Assembly: GCF_031845305.1 (NCBI RefSeq)
Contig: NZ_JAVREH010000007.1
Coordinates: 149,931 to 213,930 of the forward strand
From: Jatrophihabitans_A lederbergiae
GTDB taxonomy: Bacteria > Actinomycetota > Actinomycetes > Mycobacteriales > Jatrophihabitantaceae
Length of the DNA: 64,000 bases
Reading direction: 5' to 3'
The notes beneath the pieces are model-generated. The model had not been told where the DNA came from. It saw only the letters and a program-made list of their open reading frames with translations, and searched no databases. A program made the position numbers and the translations under genes. Positions 8,544 through 18,425 of the stretch are shown here, one piece after another (position 1 is the first letter of the stretch; each line of letters begins with the position of its first letter).

Positions 8544-9125
8544 ATGACCGCGCGACGGCGCACCCTGGTGCTCGGCGGTGCCCGCTCCGGCAAGTCCAGT
8601 TGGGCCGAGCGTCAGTTCGACGAGTGCGCCGAGGTGCGCTACGTCGCGACCGCCGCGGAGCGCGATGACGCCGACTGGGCCGAGCGGATCGCGCTGCACC
8701 GCGCGCGGCGTCCGGCGCACTGGCGAACCGTCCAGACCCTGGACCTTGCCGGCGTGCTGGAATCCGTGCGCGCCCCCGTCCTGATCGAGGACCTGGGCAA
8801 CTGGCTCTCGCGGACGATCGATGACACCGGCGGTTGGGACGGCCACCTCGCGGGCCTGCGGCAGCGGGCCGACGAGCTCGTGCGCGCCTGGCAGTGCTGC
8901 TCCGGCACGGTGGTGCTGGTGAGCAACGAGGTCGGCAGCGGCGTCCATCCGGCGACCCGGGCCGGACGGGTGTTCAGCGACGAGCTCGGCAGGCTCAACA
9001 CCGCACTGGCCGCCGACGCCGACGAGGTGGTCCTGGTGGTGGCCGGGCTGCCACTCTGGCTGCGGCCGCCGCCGGCCCGGCCCGCGGATTCTGAAGACTC
9101 CGAGGATTGTGGAGAGAGTCGATGA
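8544..9125 (+). CDS. cobU: Adenosylcobinamide kinase / adenosylcobinamide-phosphate guanylyltransferase
   Basis: A 193-aa bifunctional enzyme of the late cobalamin pathway: it phosphorylates adenosylcobinamide and then activates it with GTP. The P-loop GGARSGKS (about 11-18) follows the start, the next motif VRYVATA is conserved, and VSNEVGSGVHP with GRVFSDELGRLN is the CobU signature. Start ATG 8544 has CGGAGG eight bases upstream; the longer open frame before it has no similarity. Its stop overlaps the start of cobT (ATGA, 9122-9125), and cobS follows, so cobUTS is one transcription unit for nucleotide-loop assembly. Confidence 0.94.
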   Translation: MTARRRTLVLGGARSGKSSWAERQFDECAEVRYVATAAERDDADWAERIALHRARRPAHWRTVQTLDLAGVLESVRAPVLIEDLGNWLSRTIDDTGGWDGHLAGLRQRADELVRAWQCCSGTVVLVSNEVGSGVHPATRAGRVFSDELGRLNTALAADADEVVLVVAGLPLWLRPPPARPADSEDSEDCGESR

Positions 9126-10225
9126 CCGAAGCCCCCAGAACACCGCTGCAGGCCGCACTGGACGGCATCGACTATCCCGACTCCGACAGCGCCCACGCGG
9201 CGAAGGTGCGGCAGGCGGAACTGACCAAACCGGCCGGGTCGCTCGGGCTGCTGGAGGAGCTGTCGATCTGGGCGTCGAGCGTCCAGGGCCGGTGCCCGCC
9301 GCACTCCTTCGAGCGCACCCGCGTCGTGGTGTTCGCGGGTGATCACGGCATCGCCGCCGCCGGAGTGTCCGCCTACCCGGCGGAGGTCACCGCCCAGATG
9401 GTGGGCAACATCCTCGCCGGTGGCGCCGCCGTCAGCGTGCTCGCCGCCGCTGCCGACGCCGGGGTGCGGCTGGTGGACATGTCCGTCGACGCCGACACTT
9501 CCCAGGAAGTGTCCAGGTCCGACATCTCCCGGTACAAGGTCAGGCGCTCCACCGGTCGCATCGACACCGAGGACGCCCTGACCGCGAACGAGGCGGAGCG
9601 CGCGATCGAGGCCGGGATCCGGGTAGCCGACGAGGAGATCGACGCCGGTGTCGAACTGCTGATCGCCGGTGACCTGGGCATCGGCAACACCACGCCGGCG
9701 TCGGTCCTCGTCTCGGTGCTCACCGATACCGAGCCGATCAAGGTGGTCGGCCGGGGCACCGGGATCGATGACGCCGGCTGGATCCGCAAGTGCGCGGCCA
9801 TCCGGGACGCCCGCCGCCGCGCCTGGCCGCATCGCGATGACCTATCCCGGTTGCTCGCCATCGCCGGCGGCGCGGATCTTGCCGCGATGACCGGCTTTCT
9901 GCTGCAGGCGGCGAACCGGCGCACCCCCGTTCTGCTGGACGGGCTGGTTGTCAGCGCCGCGGCGTTGACCGCCCAGCTGGGCAATCCGCGGGTGGTCCGC
10001 TGGTTCCAGGCCGCCCACCTGTCCGCCGAACCGGCGCACGACCTGGCGCTGCGCCGGCTGGGGCTGACGCCGGTGCTGGACCTCGGTATGCGGCTCGGCG
10101 AGGGCACCGGCGCGCTGGTGGCGTTGCCGATCCTGCGCGCCGCCACCCGGACCCTCGCCGAGATGTCGACCTTCGACGAGGCGGCTGTATCCACGAGTGT
10201 GTCGACGGGGTTCGACCCGGCGTGA
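9122..10225 (+). CDS. cobT: Nicotinate-nucleotide--dimethylbenzimidazole phosphoribosyltransferase
   Basis: A 367-aa enzyme that transfers the ribose phosphate of nicotinate mononucleotide to 5,6-dimethylbenzimidazole, making alpha-ribazole phosphate for the lower ligand of cobalamin. Landmarks are KPAGSLGLLEEL, FAGDHGIAAAGVSAYP, AGDLGIGNTTPAS and the catalytic-glutamate loop GMRLGEGTGALVALP near the C terminus. Length matches the family (about 350). It overlaps cobU by four bases (ATGA), implying translational coupling, and is followed by cobS. Confidence 0.95.
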   Translation: MTEAPRTPLQAALDGIDYPDSDSAHAAKVRQAELTKPAGSLGLLEELSIWASSVQGRCPPHSFERTRVVVFAGDHGIAAAGVSAYPAEVTAQMVGNILAGGAAVSVLAAAADAGVRLVDMSVDADTSQEVSRSDISRYKVRRSTGRIDTEDALTANEAERAIEAGIRVADEEIDAGVELLIAGDLGIGNTTPASVLVSVLTDTEPIKVVGRGTGIDDAGWIRKCAAIRDARRRAWPHRDDLSRLLAIAGGADLAAMTGFLLQAANRRTPVLLDGLVVSAAALTAQLGNPRVVRWFQAAHLSAEPAHDLALRRLGLTPVLDLGMRLGEGTGALVALPILRAATRTLAEMSTFDEAAVSTSVSTGFDPA

Positions 10226-10235
10226 CGGGACACCC

Positions 10236-11045
10236 GTGAGCGGCGAGCCAGCCGAACCGTCCGGTCCGGCTCCGGAGCCGACCGTGCGCGGGAGCCGCCT
10301 GGTCCGGGCCGGCGTCCGGCTGGCCCTGACGACCCTGACGGTGCTGCCGCTGCGCGCCGGACCGGTCAACCGGGCGGTGGCCCGGGTGGCAATGGCGTTG
10401 GCTCCGGCTGTCGGCCTGTGTCTGGGGGCTGTCCTTGCCGGCGCCGGGTGGTGCCTGCTCCAGGTCCTCGATCCGCTGACCGCGGCAGCCGTCCTGGTCG
10501 CCGCGCTTGCGATGCTGAGCCGCGGCCTGCACCTGGACGGCCTGGCGGACACCGTCGACGCGCTGGCCTCCTACCGTCCGCGCGAGCGGGCCCTGGACAT
10601 CATGAGGTCCCCTGAGGTGGGCCCGCTGGGAGCGGCCGCGGTGGTCCTCGTGCTGCTGCTGCAGGCGGCCGCGCTGACCGGGCTGCTGGCTGACCGGCGC
10701 TGGGCGGCCATCGTCCTGGCCCTGGGCCTCGGCCGGCTCGCGATCCCGATCTGCTGCCTGCGGCGAATACCCGCCGCCCGGCCGGACGGCCTCGGCGCGC
10801 TGGTGGCCGGCACGGTCGCTCCGGCTGGCTGCCTGGCCTGGGCGCTGGTCCTCGGCGGGGCCGCTGTGCTGGCAGCCCCATCCGGGTGGTCGCGGGGCGT
10901 GTTGGCGGTGCTGCTGCCGTGCGGGGCGGTGGCGCTGCTGCTGCGGCAGGTGCTTCGTCGCCTCGGCGGGGTCACCGGCGACGTCCTCGGGGCAGGCTGC
11001 GAGACCGCCACCGCCATCGCGCTGATCACGCTCAGCACCCACTGA
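10236..11045 (+). CDS. cobS: Adenosylcobinamide-GDP ribazoletransferase (cobalamin synthase)
   Basis: A 269-aa integral membrane enzyme that joins adenosylcobinamide-GDP and alpha-ribazole (phosphate) in the last cobalamin step. The family motif LHLDGLADTVDAL followed by RERALDIMRSPEVGPLGA is intact; its acidic residues bind metal. At least six hydrophobic helices span the rest. I chose GTG 10236 (VSGEPAEP), ten bases after cobT; an in-frame GTG at 10197 would overlap cobT by 29 bases. It converges on gcvT with six bases between stops. Confidence 0.93.
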   Translation: MSGEPAEPSGPAPEPTVRGSRLVRAGVRLALTTLTVLPLRAGPVNRAVARVAMALAPAVGLCLGAVLAGAGWCLLQVLDPLTAAAVLVAALAMLSRGLHLDGLADTVDALASYRPRERALDIMRSPEVGPLGAAAVVLVLLLQAAALTGLLADRRWAAIVLALGLGRLAIPICCLRRIPAARPDGLGALVAGTVAPAGCLAWALVLGGAAVLAAPSGWSRGVLAVLLPCGAVALLLRQVLRRLGGVTGDVLGAGCETATAIALITLSTH

Positions 11046-11051
11046 CGACGG

Positions 11052-12161
11052 TCAGCGCACGTGCGAGGGCACGAACGGCAGCGACACCACCGTGGCGGCG
11101 AGCTTGCGGCCGCGGACCTCGATCGCGACGTCGGCAGACTCGGAAACGCCGGCGGCCGTGGAGACGAGGGCCAGCGCGATCCCCTGCTTCAGTGTCGGTG
11201 AGAACGTGCCGGACGTCGTCTCGCCGATCACGGTGCCCTCGGCGTCCAGCACCGGCATGTGCCCGCGCGGCACGCCGCGGTCGGTGACCAGCAGCCCCCG
11301 CAGCCGCCGGGCCGGGCCGGCGGCGCGCTCGGCCAGCAGCGCGTCGCGGCCCCAGAACGCCGGCTTCTTCCAGCCGACCGCCCACGACGAGCCGGCCTGC
11401 ACCGGAGTGATGTCGCGGGACAGGTCCTGCCCGTGCAGGGGGTAGCCCATCTCGGTGCGCAGGGTGTCCCGAGCGCCGAGCCCCGCCGGCATGCCGCCGA
11501 CCGCGCGGGTTGTCTCTACCAGCGCGTCCCACAGCGCCACGGCCCCGTCCCAGCCGGGAATGAGCTCGTAGCCGCGCTCGCCGGTGTAGCCGGTGCGGCA
11601 GACGCGCACCGGACGGCCGTCGAAGTCGGCGTCGACGAACGAGACGTAGTCCAGCTCGGTGGGAAGGGACAGCGCGGCGAGCACGTCCGCGGACCTCGGC
11701 CCCTGCACGGCGATCACCGCGAAGCTCTCGTGCTGGTTCGTGACGGTCACGCCCACCGGCGCGGCGGCGGCGATCAGGCCGATCACCTCGTCGGCGTTGG
11801 CGGCGTTCGGCATCAGGAAGACTTCGTCGTCGCTGACCAGGTAGCTGAACACGTCGTCGATGACGCCGCCGTCCTCGGCGCAGCACAGCGTGTACTGGGC
11901 CTGGCCGGGGCCGATCTTGGACAGATCCGCGGTCAGGCAGGAGTCCACGAAGGCCCTGGCTCCGGGCCCCGCGACGGTGGCCTTGCCGAGATGCGAGACG
12001 TCGAAGACCCCGACCGCCTGCCGTACCGCCGTGTGCTCGGCCAGCACGCCGCCACCCGAGGCGCTGTATTCGATAGGCATCTCCCAGCCCCCGAAATCGG
12101 CGAGCTTGGCACCCAGATCGACGTGTCGATCGTGCAGCGGCGAACGGCGCAGGTCAGTCAT
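11052..12161 (-). CDS. gcvT: Glycine cleavage system T protein (aminomethyltransferase)
   Basis: A 369-aa tetrahydrofolate-dependent enzyme that releases ammonia from the aminomethyl-lipoyl H protein and forms 5,10-methylene-THF. It shows PLHDRHVDLGAKLADFGGWEMPIEY at the start (quoted in part: residues 8-31), FDVSHLGK, the conserved RTGYTGERGYEL block and the C-terminal GCVT domain with GETTSGTFSP. ATG 12161 fits the family N terminus (MTDLRRSPLHD); no Shine-Dalgarno is evident. It depends on lipoylated GcvH, so the nearby lipB/lipA are functionally linked. In M. tuberculosis gcvT also lies next to pepB. It is divergent from pepA across a region with a 13-bp perfect inverted repeat. Confidence 0.95.
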   Translation of the reverse strand: MTDLRRSPLHDRHVDLGAKLADFGGWEMPIEYSASGGGVLAEHTAVRQAVGVFDVSHLGKATVAGPGARAFVDSCLTADLSKIGPGQAQYTLCCAEDGGVIDDVFSYLVSDDEVFLMPNAANADEVIGLIAAAAPVGVTVTNQHESFAVIAVQGPRSADVLAALSLPTELDYVSFVDADFDGRPVRVCRTGYTGERGYELIPGWDGAVALWDALVETTRAVGGMPAGLGARDTLRTEMGYPLHGQDLSRDITPVQAGSSWAVGWKKPAFWGRDALLAERAAGPARRLRGLLVTDRGVPRGHMPVLDAEGTVIGETTSGTFSPTLKQGIALALVSTAAGVSESADVAIEVRGRKLAATVVSLPFVPSHVR

Positions 12162-12205
12162 GGCGGCAACGGTACCGATACCGGCCGACATGGGACCGCT
12201 GCTCC

Positions 12206-12235
12206 GCTCGGCTATGGCGCGGGCCATAGCCGAGC
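12206..12235. promoter_or_regulatory. 13-bp perfect inverted repeat between gcvT and pepA
   Basis: GCTCGGCTATGGC (12206-12218) and GCCATAGCCGAGC (12223-12235) are exact reverse complements with a four-base spacer GCGG. The site lies in the 146-bp divergent region, 45 bases upstream of gcvT and 72 upstream of pepA. It could be an operator for a dimeric regulator or an RNA hairpin; I see no consensus I can name. Confidence 0.6.
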
Positions 12236-12307
12236 CACGGCGCGGGCCGGTAACCGGGTGGACGACCTCACGCTGCGCACCCAGCGGGCTCCCATAGAGT
12301 GACCCGC

Positions 12308-13795
12308 ATGACATCGGTGTCTCTCATCAGCTCCACCGCTCCGCTCTCGGCCGACGCGATCGTCGTGGCCACCGTCGCCACCCCGGCCGGGGTGGCCCTG
12401 GCCACCGGCGCTAGCCCGGTGGACGAAGCGCTGGGTGGCGTCCTGCTGGCGGCCCTGAAGGCGGTGACGGCGACCGGCCGTGCCGACGAGGTCGTGAAGA
12501 TCCCGACGCTGGGCAAGAGCGCGACACCGCTGATCGTGGCCACCGGGCTGGGTACCGGCAGTGCCGACACCTTGGAGCCCGAGAGCGTGCGGCGCGCCGT
12601 CGGGGCAGCTCTGCGCGCGCTGTCCGGCGGTCGGGTCGCGGTGGCGATCGGCGACGCGAGCGACAGCGGTCTGGTCGAGGCGATCTCCGACGGCGTGCTG
12701 CTGGGTGGCTACCGGTTCACCAAGTACAAGTCCGCGCCGAGTCCGGCCGAGGTCCGCCGTGTCGACATCGCCGTCACCGACGCCTCGGACGCCGGCTCCC
12801 GGGCCGCCCTGCGCCGGTCCAAGATCGTCACCACCGCGGTGAACAACACCCGCGACCTGGTGAACACGCCCGCCAACGAGCTGAACCCGGTCACCTTCGC
12901 CGCGTACGCCAGGGAGCAGGGCGAAGCCGCCGGTCTGAGCGTCGAGGTACTGGACGAGCGGGCACTGAAGCGGGGCGGCTTCGGCGGCATCCTCGGGGTC
13001 GGCGGCGGGTCCGCCACGCCGCCCCGGCTCGTCCGGTTGAGCTACCAGCCGGCCCGCGCGAAGAGCAGCGTCGCGCTGATCGGCAAGGGCATCACCTTCG
13101 ACAGCGGTGGCCTGGACCTCAAGACCGCCATGATGGCCCAGATGAAGTCGGACATGGCCGGGGCCGCCGCCGTGATCGAGTCCGTGATCGCCGCAGCAAA
13201 GCTCCGGCTGCCGGTCGCGGTCACCGCCACCGTTCCGATGGCCGAGAACGCGGTGTCCGGCACGTCCTACCGGCCCTCCGACGTGCTGGTGATGCGTGAC
13301 GGCAGCACGGTCGAGGTGGACAACACCGACGCCGAGGGACGGCTGATCCTCGCGGACGCGATGCTGCGCGCCTGCGAGGACTCCCCCGACTTCCTGATCG
13401 AGACCTCCACCCTGACCGGCGGCCAGCTGATCGCGCTGGGCACCGAGACGGTCGGTGCGATGGGAAGTGACGAGTTCCGGGACCGGGTCGTCGCGGCCGG
13501 CACCGGAGCCGGCGAGTCGCTGTGGCCGATGCCGCTGCCGCCGCGGCTGCGCAGCAACCTCGACTCGCCCGTCGCCGACATCGTCAACGTGACCAAGGAC
13601 CGCTGGGCTTCGATGCTGCTCGCCGGCATCTTCCTGAAGAACTACGTGCCCGACGGGCTGGACTGGGTGCACCTGGACATCGCCGGGCCGGCCTTCGCCA
13701 CGTCGGCCTCCGGCTACAACCAGCGCGGCGGCACCGGCGCCATCGTCCGTACGATCGTCGCCGCCCTGACCGATATCGCCCAGAACGGCTCCTGA
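12308..13795 (+). CDS. pepA: Leucyl aminopeptidase (M17)
   Basis: A 495-aa two-metal aminopeptidase of family M17 that removes N-terminal residues from peptides in the cytoplasm. The metal and catalytic region is intact: IGKGITFDSGGLDLK, MKSDMAGAAAV and the family signature NTDAEGRLILADA. The first ~150 residues form the variable N-terminal domain. ATG 12308 was preferred to the in-frame GTG 12299; TAGAGT at 12295-12300 looks like a -10 element, so the transcript may be nearly leaderless. The position next to gcvT matches pepB (Rv2213) of M. tuberculosis. Confidence 0.94.
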   Translation: MTSVSLISSTAPLSADAIVVATVATPAGVALATGASPVDEALGGVLLAALKAVTATGRADEVVKIPTLGKSATPLIVATGLGTGSADTLEPESVRRAVGAALRALSGGRVAVAIGDASDSGLVEAISDGVLLGGYRFTKYKSAPSPAEVRRVDIAVTDASDAGSRAALRRSKIVTTAVNNTRDLVNTPANELNPVTFAAYAREQGEAAGLSVEVLDERALKRGGFGGILGVGGGSATPPRLVRLSYQPARAKSSVALIGKGITFDSGGLDLKTAMMAQMKSDMAGAAAVIESVIAAAKLRLPVAVTATVPMAENAVSGTSYRPSDVLVMRDGSTVEVDNTDAEGRLILADAMLRACEDSPDFLIETSTLTGGQLIALGTETVGAMGSDEFRDRVVAAGTGAGESLWPMPLPPRLRSNLDSPVADIVNVTKDRWASMLLAGIFLKNYVPDGLDWVHLDIAGPAFATSASGYNQRGGTGAIVRTIVAALTDIAQNGS

Positions 13796-13797
13796 CC

Positions 13798-13861
13798 CAG
13801 CCGGATTTCTGGCGCGCCGCCAGTGCGCCATCCCCACACCGTCAGCCCGATTTCTTTCGCG
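13798..13861. repeat. Imperfect direct repeat at the 3' end of the 107-aa gene
   Basis: CAGCCGGATTTCTGGCGCG (13798-13816) resembles CAGCCCGATTTCTTTCGCG (13843-13861) at 16 of 19 positions; period 45. The second copy is the 3' end (RKKSG, stop) of the minus-strand gene. In the downstream copy the stop triplet has become TGG. Weaker than the other cases. Confidence 0.55.
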
Positions 13862-14165
13862 CGTTGTAGTCGCGCATCCGCTGCGGATATCCGACGACGG
13901 CAGCGTCGTACAGCGGGATGGCCTGCCGCTTGGCGAAGTTGACCGCGCCGTTCGGGCCATCTATCCGGCGACGGGTCCACTCGCCGTCGTGCGCGACGAG
14001 CATGATCGTGGTGTCGGTGACGGTCGTGCGCGGTTCGACGAACGCCTCGACGCCGAGGTGTGTCCGGATGAACTCCTCCAGGTGCGCGGCGTCGTCCGAG
14101 GTCCCCGTCCGTACCGTTCCCGAGCCCTCGGTTCCGCGCTTCCGGCGGCGTCCGAACAGCCCCAT
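13842..14165 (-). CDS. Conserved hypothetical protein
   Basis: A 107-aa soluble protein beginning MGLFGRRRKRG, with a short basic N terminus, an acidic middle (TSDDAAHLEEFIRTHLGVEA) and a conserved-looking C-terminal core (WTRRRIDGPNGAVNFAK, VVGYPQRMRDYNARKK). The C-terminal part looks like the small actinobacterial proteins found near lpd genes. No function can be assigned. The start ATG 14165 was chosen because the upstream extension is low-complexity. It is divergent from lpd and convergent with pepA; its 3' end has a partial copy downstream. Confidence 0.75.
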   Translation of the reverse strand: MGLFGRRRKRGTEGSGTVRTGTSDDAAHLEEFIRTHLGVEAFVEPRTTVTDTTIMLVAHDGEWTRRRIDGPNGAVNFAKRQAIPLYDAAVVGYPQRMRDYNARKKSG

Positions 14166-14376
14166 CTCGCCCTCCTCGTCGGTCGCGTCCCGTGCGGTGT
14201 CGGCGTCCGCCGCACGTGGTGATGATGATCGCATCGACGCCCGGTGAACCGGCGGAAAACCGCCGCCCGACTGCCCATCGGCCAACATGGAGTGACAAGA
14301 TAGGACCGGCTCGATCAGAGCCCGACCTAACAGGAACTATCGGGGCCACAAGCTCCGGAGCTGGGAGAATCTTTCA

Positions 14377-15768
<1,392 letters not shown>

Positions 15769-15847
15769 CCCCTCGGCGGTACCTCCCTCCCGCTGGTGCA
15801 CGGCCGGCGAGCAATGCGTTGACGAGAACAGAAGGAGCCTGAAACAC

Positions 15848-17377
15848 ATGCCGGTCTCAGTGACCATGCCGCGCCTCGGTGAGAGCGTGACCGAAGGAAC
15901 CGTTACTCGCTGGCTCAAGAAAGAGGGCGACGAGGTTGCCGCGGACGAGCCCCTACTCGAGGTCTCGACCGACAAGGTCGACACCGAGGTGCCTTCGCCC
16001 GCGTCCGGCACCCTGACCTCGATCAAGGTGGCCGAGGACGAGACGGTCGAGGTCGGCGTGGAGCTGGCTGTGATCAGTGACGCCGGCGAGACGTCCGCAG
16101 CTTCCGGAGCGGGTTCATCGACGTCGGCTCCCGCCGAGACCCCGGAGCCTGCTGCCGAGCCAGCACCGGAGCCCGAGCCCGAGCCGGCTGCTGCCCCTGA
16201 ACCGGCTTCCGCCGCACAGTCCGCGCCCGCTCCAGCGGCCGCCGCCCCTGCCGCCGCCCCCGCTGTTGCTGCAGCTGCCCCACCTGCCGCTGCCGCACCG
16301 GCGTCTGCGGCACCCGCCGCACCTGTCACGGCACCTGCGGGCGCGGACGACGACGAGGTTGCGGGCACGTACGTCACCCCCCTGGTGCGCAAGCTCGCCA
16401 GTGAGCACGGCGTCGACCTGAACTCGCTCACCGGCACCGGCGTGGGCGGCCGGATCCGGAAGTCCGACGTGCTGAGCGCAGCCAATGCCGCCGCGGAGCG
16501 TCAGGCGGAAGAGGCAGCACTGGCCGCACAGGCCAAGTCCGCATCCGCTGCTCCAACGGCCGGCTCTTCTCCTTCGGCTGGTTCTGCCCCTTCGGCGAGC
16601 TCTGGCCCGTCCGCTGGTTCTGCCACCGCACAGTCGGCGCCCGGCAGCGAGCTGCGTGGCCAGACGGTGAAGATGTCGCGGCTCCGCCAGGTGATCGCGG
16701 CCCGCATGGTGGAGTCGCTGCAGACCTCGGCCCAGCTCACCACCGTGGTCGAGGTCGACATCACCCGGATCGCGCGTCTGCGCGACGCCGCCAAGACGGG
16801 CTTCGAGAAGCGCGAGGGCGTCAAGCTCTCATTCCTGCCCTTCTTCGCCGTCGCCGCGGTCGAGGCGCTGAAGCAGCACCCGAACGTGAACTCCTCGGTG
16901 GACACCGAGGCCGGCACGGTCACCTACCACGAGGCCGAGCACCTCGGGATCGCTGTGGACACCGACCGCGGTCTGCTGGTGCCCGTCATCCACGATGCCG
17001 GTGACCTGAACCTCGGCGGAGTGGCGCGCAAGATCGCCGACCTGGCCGAGCGGACCCGTACCAACAAGGTGTCCCCGGACGAGCTCGGTGGCGGTACGTT
17101 CACGCTGACGAACACCGGCAGCCGCGGCGCGCTGTTCGACACGCCGATCATCAACCAGCCGCAGGTCGCGATCCTGGGAACGGGCGCCGTCGTGAAGCGT
17201 CCGGTCGTGGTGTCGGACGCCAACCTGGGCGAGGTCATCGCCATCCGCTCGATGGTCTACCTGGCGCTGTCCTATGACCACCGAATCGTCGACGGCGCCG
17301 ACGCGGCACGCTTTCTCAGCACCATGAAGGCGCGGCTGGAAGCCGGTGCGTTCGAGCGTGCGCTCGGGCTTGCCTGA
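15848..17377 (+). CDS. sucB: Dihydrolipoamide acyltransferase (E2 of alpha-keto acid dehydrogenase)
   Basis: A 509-aa E2 core subunit. It has one N-terminal lipoyl domain (about 1-78, lipoyl Lys43 in VSTDKVDTEVPS), a long Ala/Pro/Glu linker, a peripheral subunit-binding domain (YVTPLVRKLASEHGVD... GGRIRKSDVL), a second Ala/Ser/Pro linker and the catalytic domain ending in the active-site YDHRIVDGADAARF (His and Asp). The start ATG 15848 has GAAGGAG 10 bases upstream. M. tuberculosis DlaT at this locus (Rv2215) has two lipoyl domains; this one has a single one. Annotation as succinyl- versus acetyltransferase cannot be decided from the sequence. It needs LipB/LipA for lipoylation. Confidence 0.94.
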   Translation: MPVSVTMPRLGESVTEGTVTRWLKKEGDEVAADEPLLEVSTDKVDTEVPSPASGTLTSIKVAEDETVEVGVELAVISDAGETSAASGAGSSTSAPAETPEPAAEPAPEPEPEPAAAPEPASAAQSAPAPAAAAPAAAPAVAAAAPPAAAAPASAAPAAPVTAPAGADDDEVAGTYVTPLVRKLASEHGVDLNSLTGTGVGGRIRKSDVLSAANAAAERQAEEAALAAQAKSASAAPTAGSSPSAGSAPSASSGPSAGSATAQSAPGSELRGQTVKMSRLRQVIAARMVESLQTSAQLTTVVEVDITRIARLRDAAKTGFEKREGVKLSFLPFFAVAAVEALKQHPNVNSSVDTEAGTVTYHEAEHLGIAVDTDRGLLVPVIHDAGDLNLGGVARKIADLAERTRTNKVSPDELGGGTFTLTNTGSRGALFDTPIINQPQVAILGTGAVVKRPVVVSDANLGEVIAIRSMVYLALSYDHRIVDGADAARFLSTMKARLEAGAFERALGLA

Positions 17378-17392
17378 CCTCGAAACGACTGA

Positions 17393-17430
17393 CGAAAGCC
17401 GATCGGGCACCCGCGGCCGGTCGGCTTTCG
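17393..17430 (+). terminator. Intrinsic terminator after sucB
   Basis: CGAAAGCCGATCGG (17393-17406) pairs with CCGGTCGGCTTTCG (17417-17430), a 14-bp stem with one mismatch and a ten-base loop, 16 bases after the sucB stop. There is no U-tract. It separates the E3-E2 unit from the epimerase gene. Confidence 0.7.
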
Positions 17431-17491
17431 CGCAACGTGGGCACCCGCCCGCGCTGACCATCGCAGGCGCAGTGCCCCGAAGGAGCCGATC

Positions 17492-18394
17492 ATGAAGGTG
17501 CTCATCGCGGGAGCCTCCGGATTCCTCGGTCGCGCGCTGGTAGCGGACCTGCCCGGTTACGGTCACTCCATCACCACCCTCGTACGCCGGTCCCCGGCCG
17601 CGGCATCCGAGATCGAGTGGCACCCGGACCGCGGCGAGCTCGATCCGTCCGCCCTCAGCGGCGTGGACGCGGTCATCAGCCTGTCGGGTGCCGGGATCAG
17701 CGACAAGCGGTGGAACGCGGCCTACAAGCGCGAGCTCCTGGACAGCCGGGTGCAGCCGACCGCGACGATCGCCGCGACCCTGGCCAGCCTGCCGCAGGCG
17801 GACAGGCCCCGGGCCTTCCTCTCGTCCTCCGCCATCGGCTATTACGGCGAGCGGGGCGACCTGCCGCTGCCCGAGACGGCAGCCGCCGGCACCGGCTTTC
17901 TCGCCGAGCTCGTTCAGGAGTGGGAAGCGGCGACGACACCGGCCGTGGACGCCGGAGTCCGCGTCGCGACCCTGCGGACCGGCCTGGTGCTCAGTGCACA
18001 CGGCGGTCTTCTCAAGCGGCTCGTCCCGCTGTTCAAGATCGGAGCCGGTGGCAAGCTCGGTTCCGGCAAGCAGTACCAGGCGTGGATCAGCCTGGCCGAC
18101 GAGATCGGCGCGATCCGTCACGTCCTCGAGTCGGAATCGGTCACCGGGCCGGTCAATCTCGCGGGTCCGCAGCCGGTGCGCAACGAGGAGTTCAGCGCGG
18201 CGCTCGCCACAGTCCTGCATCGCCCAGCTCTGCTGCCCGGACCGGCCTTCGCGCTCCGGCTGGCGCTCGGAGAGTTCGCCGACGAGGGTGTGCTGGTGAG
18301 TCAGCGGGTCATCCCCGAGAAGCTGTCCCAGACCGGCTACCGGTTTCAGCACGAGGACGTGCACGCGGCGCTCGCCTGGGCTACGAAGAACTGA
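17492..18394 (+). CDS. TIGR01777 family NAD(P)-binding epimerase-like protein
   Basis: A 300-aa extended SDR-type protein: Rossmann nucleotide-binding loop GASGFLGRAL at the very start, GVDAVISLSGAGISDKRW and the typical SSSAIGYYGERGDL with Tyr-Gly motif, then AWISLADEIGAIRHVLE and a C-terminal DUF1731 region (QRVIPEKLSQTGYRF). This is the TIGR01777/YfcH family, of unknown substrate; M. tuberculosis Rv2216 is the positional homologue between dlaT and lipB. GAAGGAG lies just upstream of ATG 17492. Confidence 0.92.
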   Translation: MKVLIAGASGFLGRALVADLPGYGHSITTLVRRSPAAASEIEWHPDRGELDPSALSGVDAVISLSGAGISDKRWNAAYKRELLDSRVQPTATIAATLASLPQADRPRAFLSSSAIGYYGERGDLPLPETAAAGTGFLAELVQEWEAATTPAVDAGVRVATLRTGLVLSAHGGLLKRLVPLFKIGAGGKLGSGKQYQAWISLADEIGAIRHVLESESVTGPVNLAGPQPVRNEEFSAALATVLHRPALLPGPAFALRLALGEFADEGVLVSQRVIPEKLSQTGYRFQHEDVHAALAWATKN

Positions 18395-18425
18395 CGCCCG
18401 TCGGCGGAGGATCTGCCAGTGCCGG

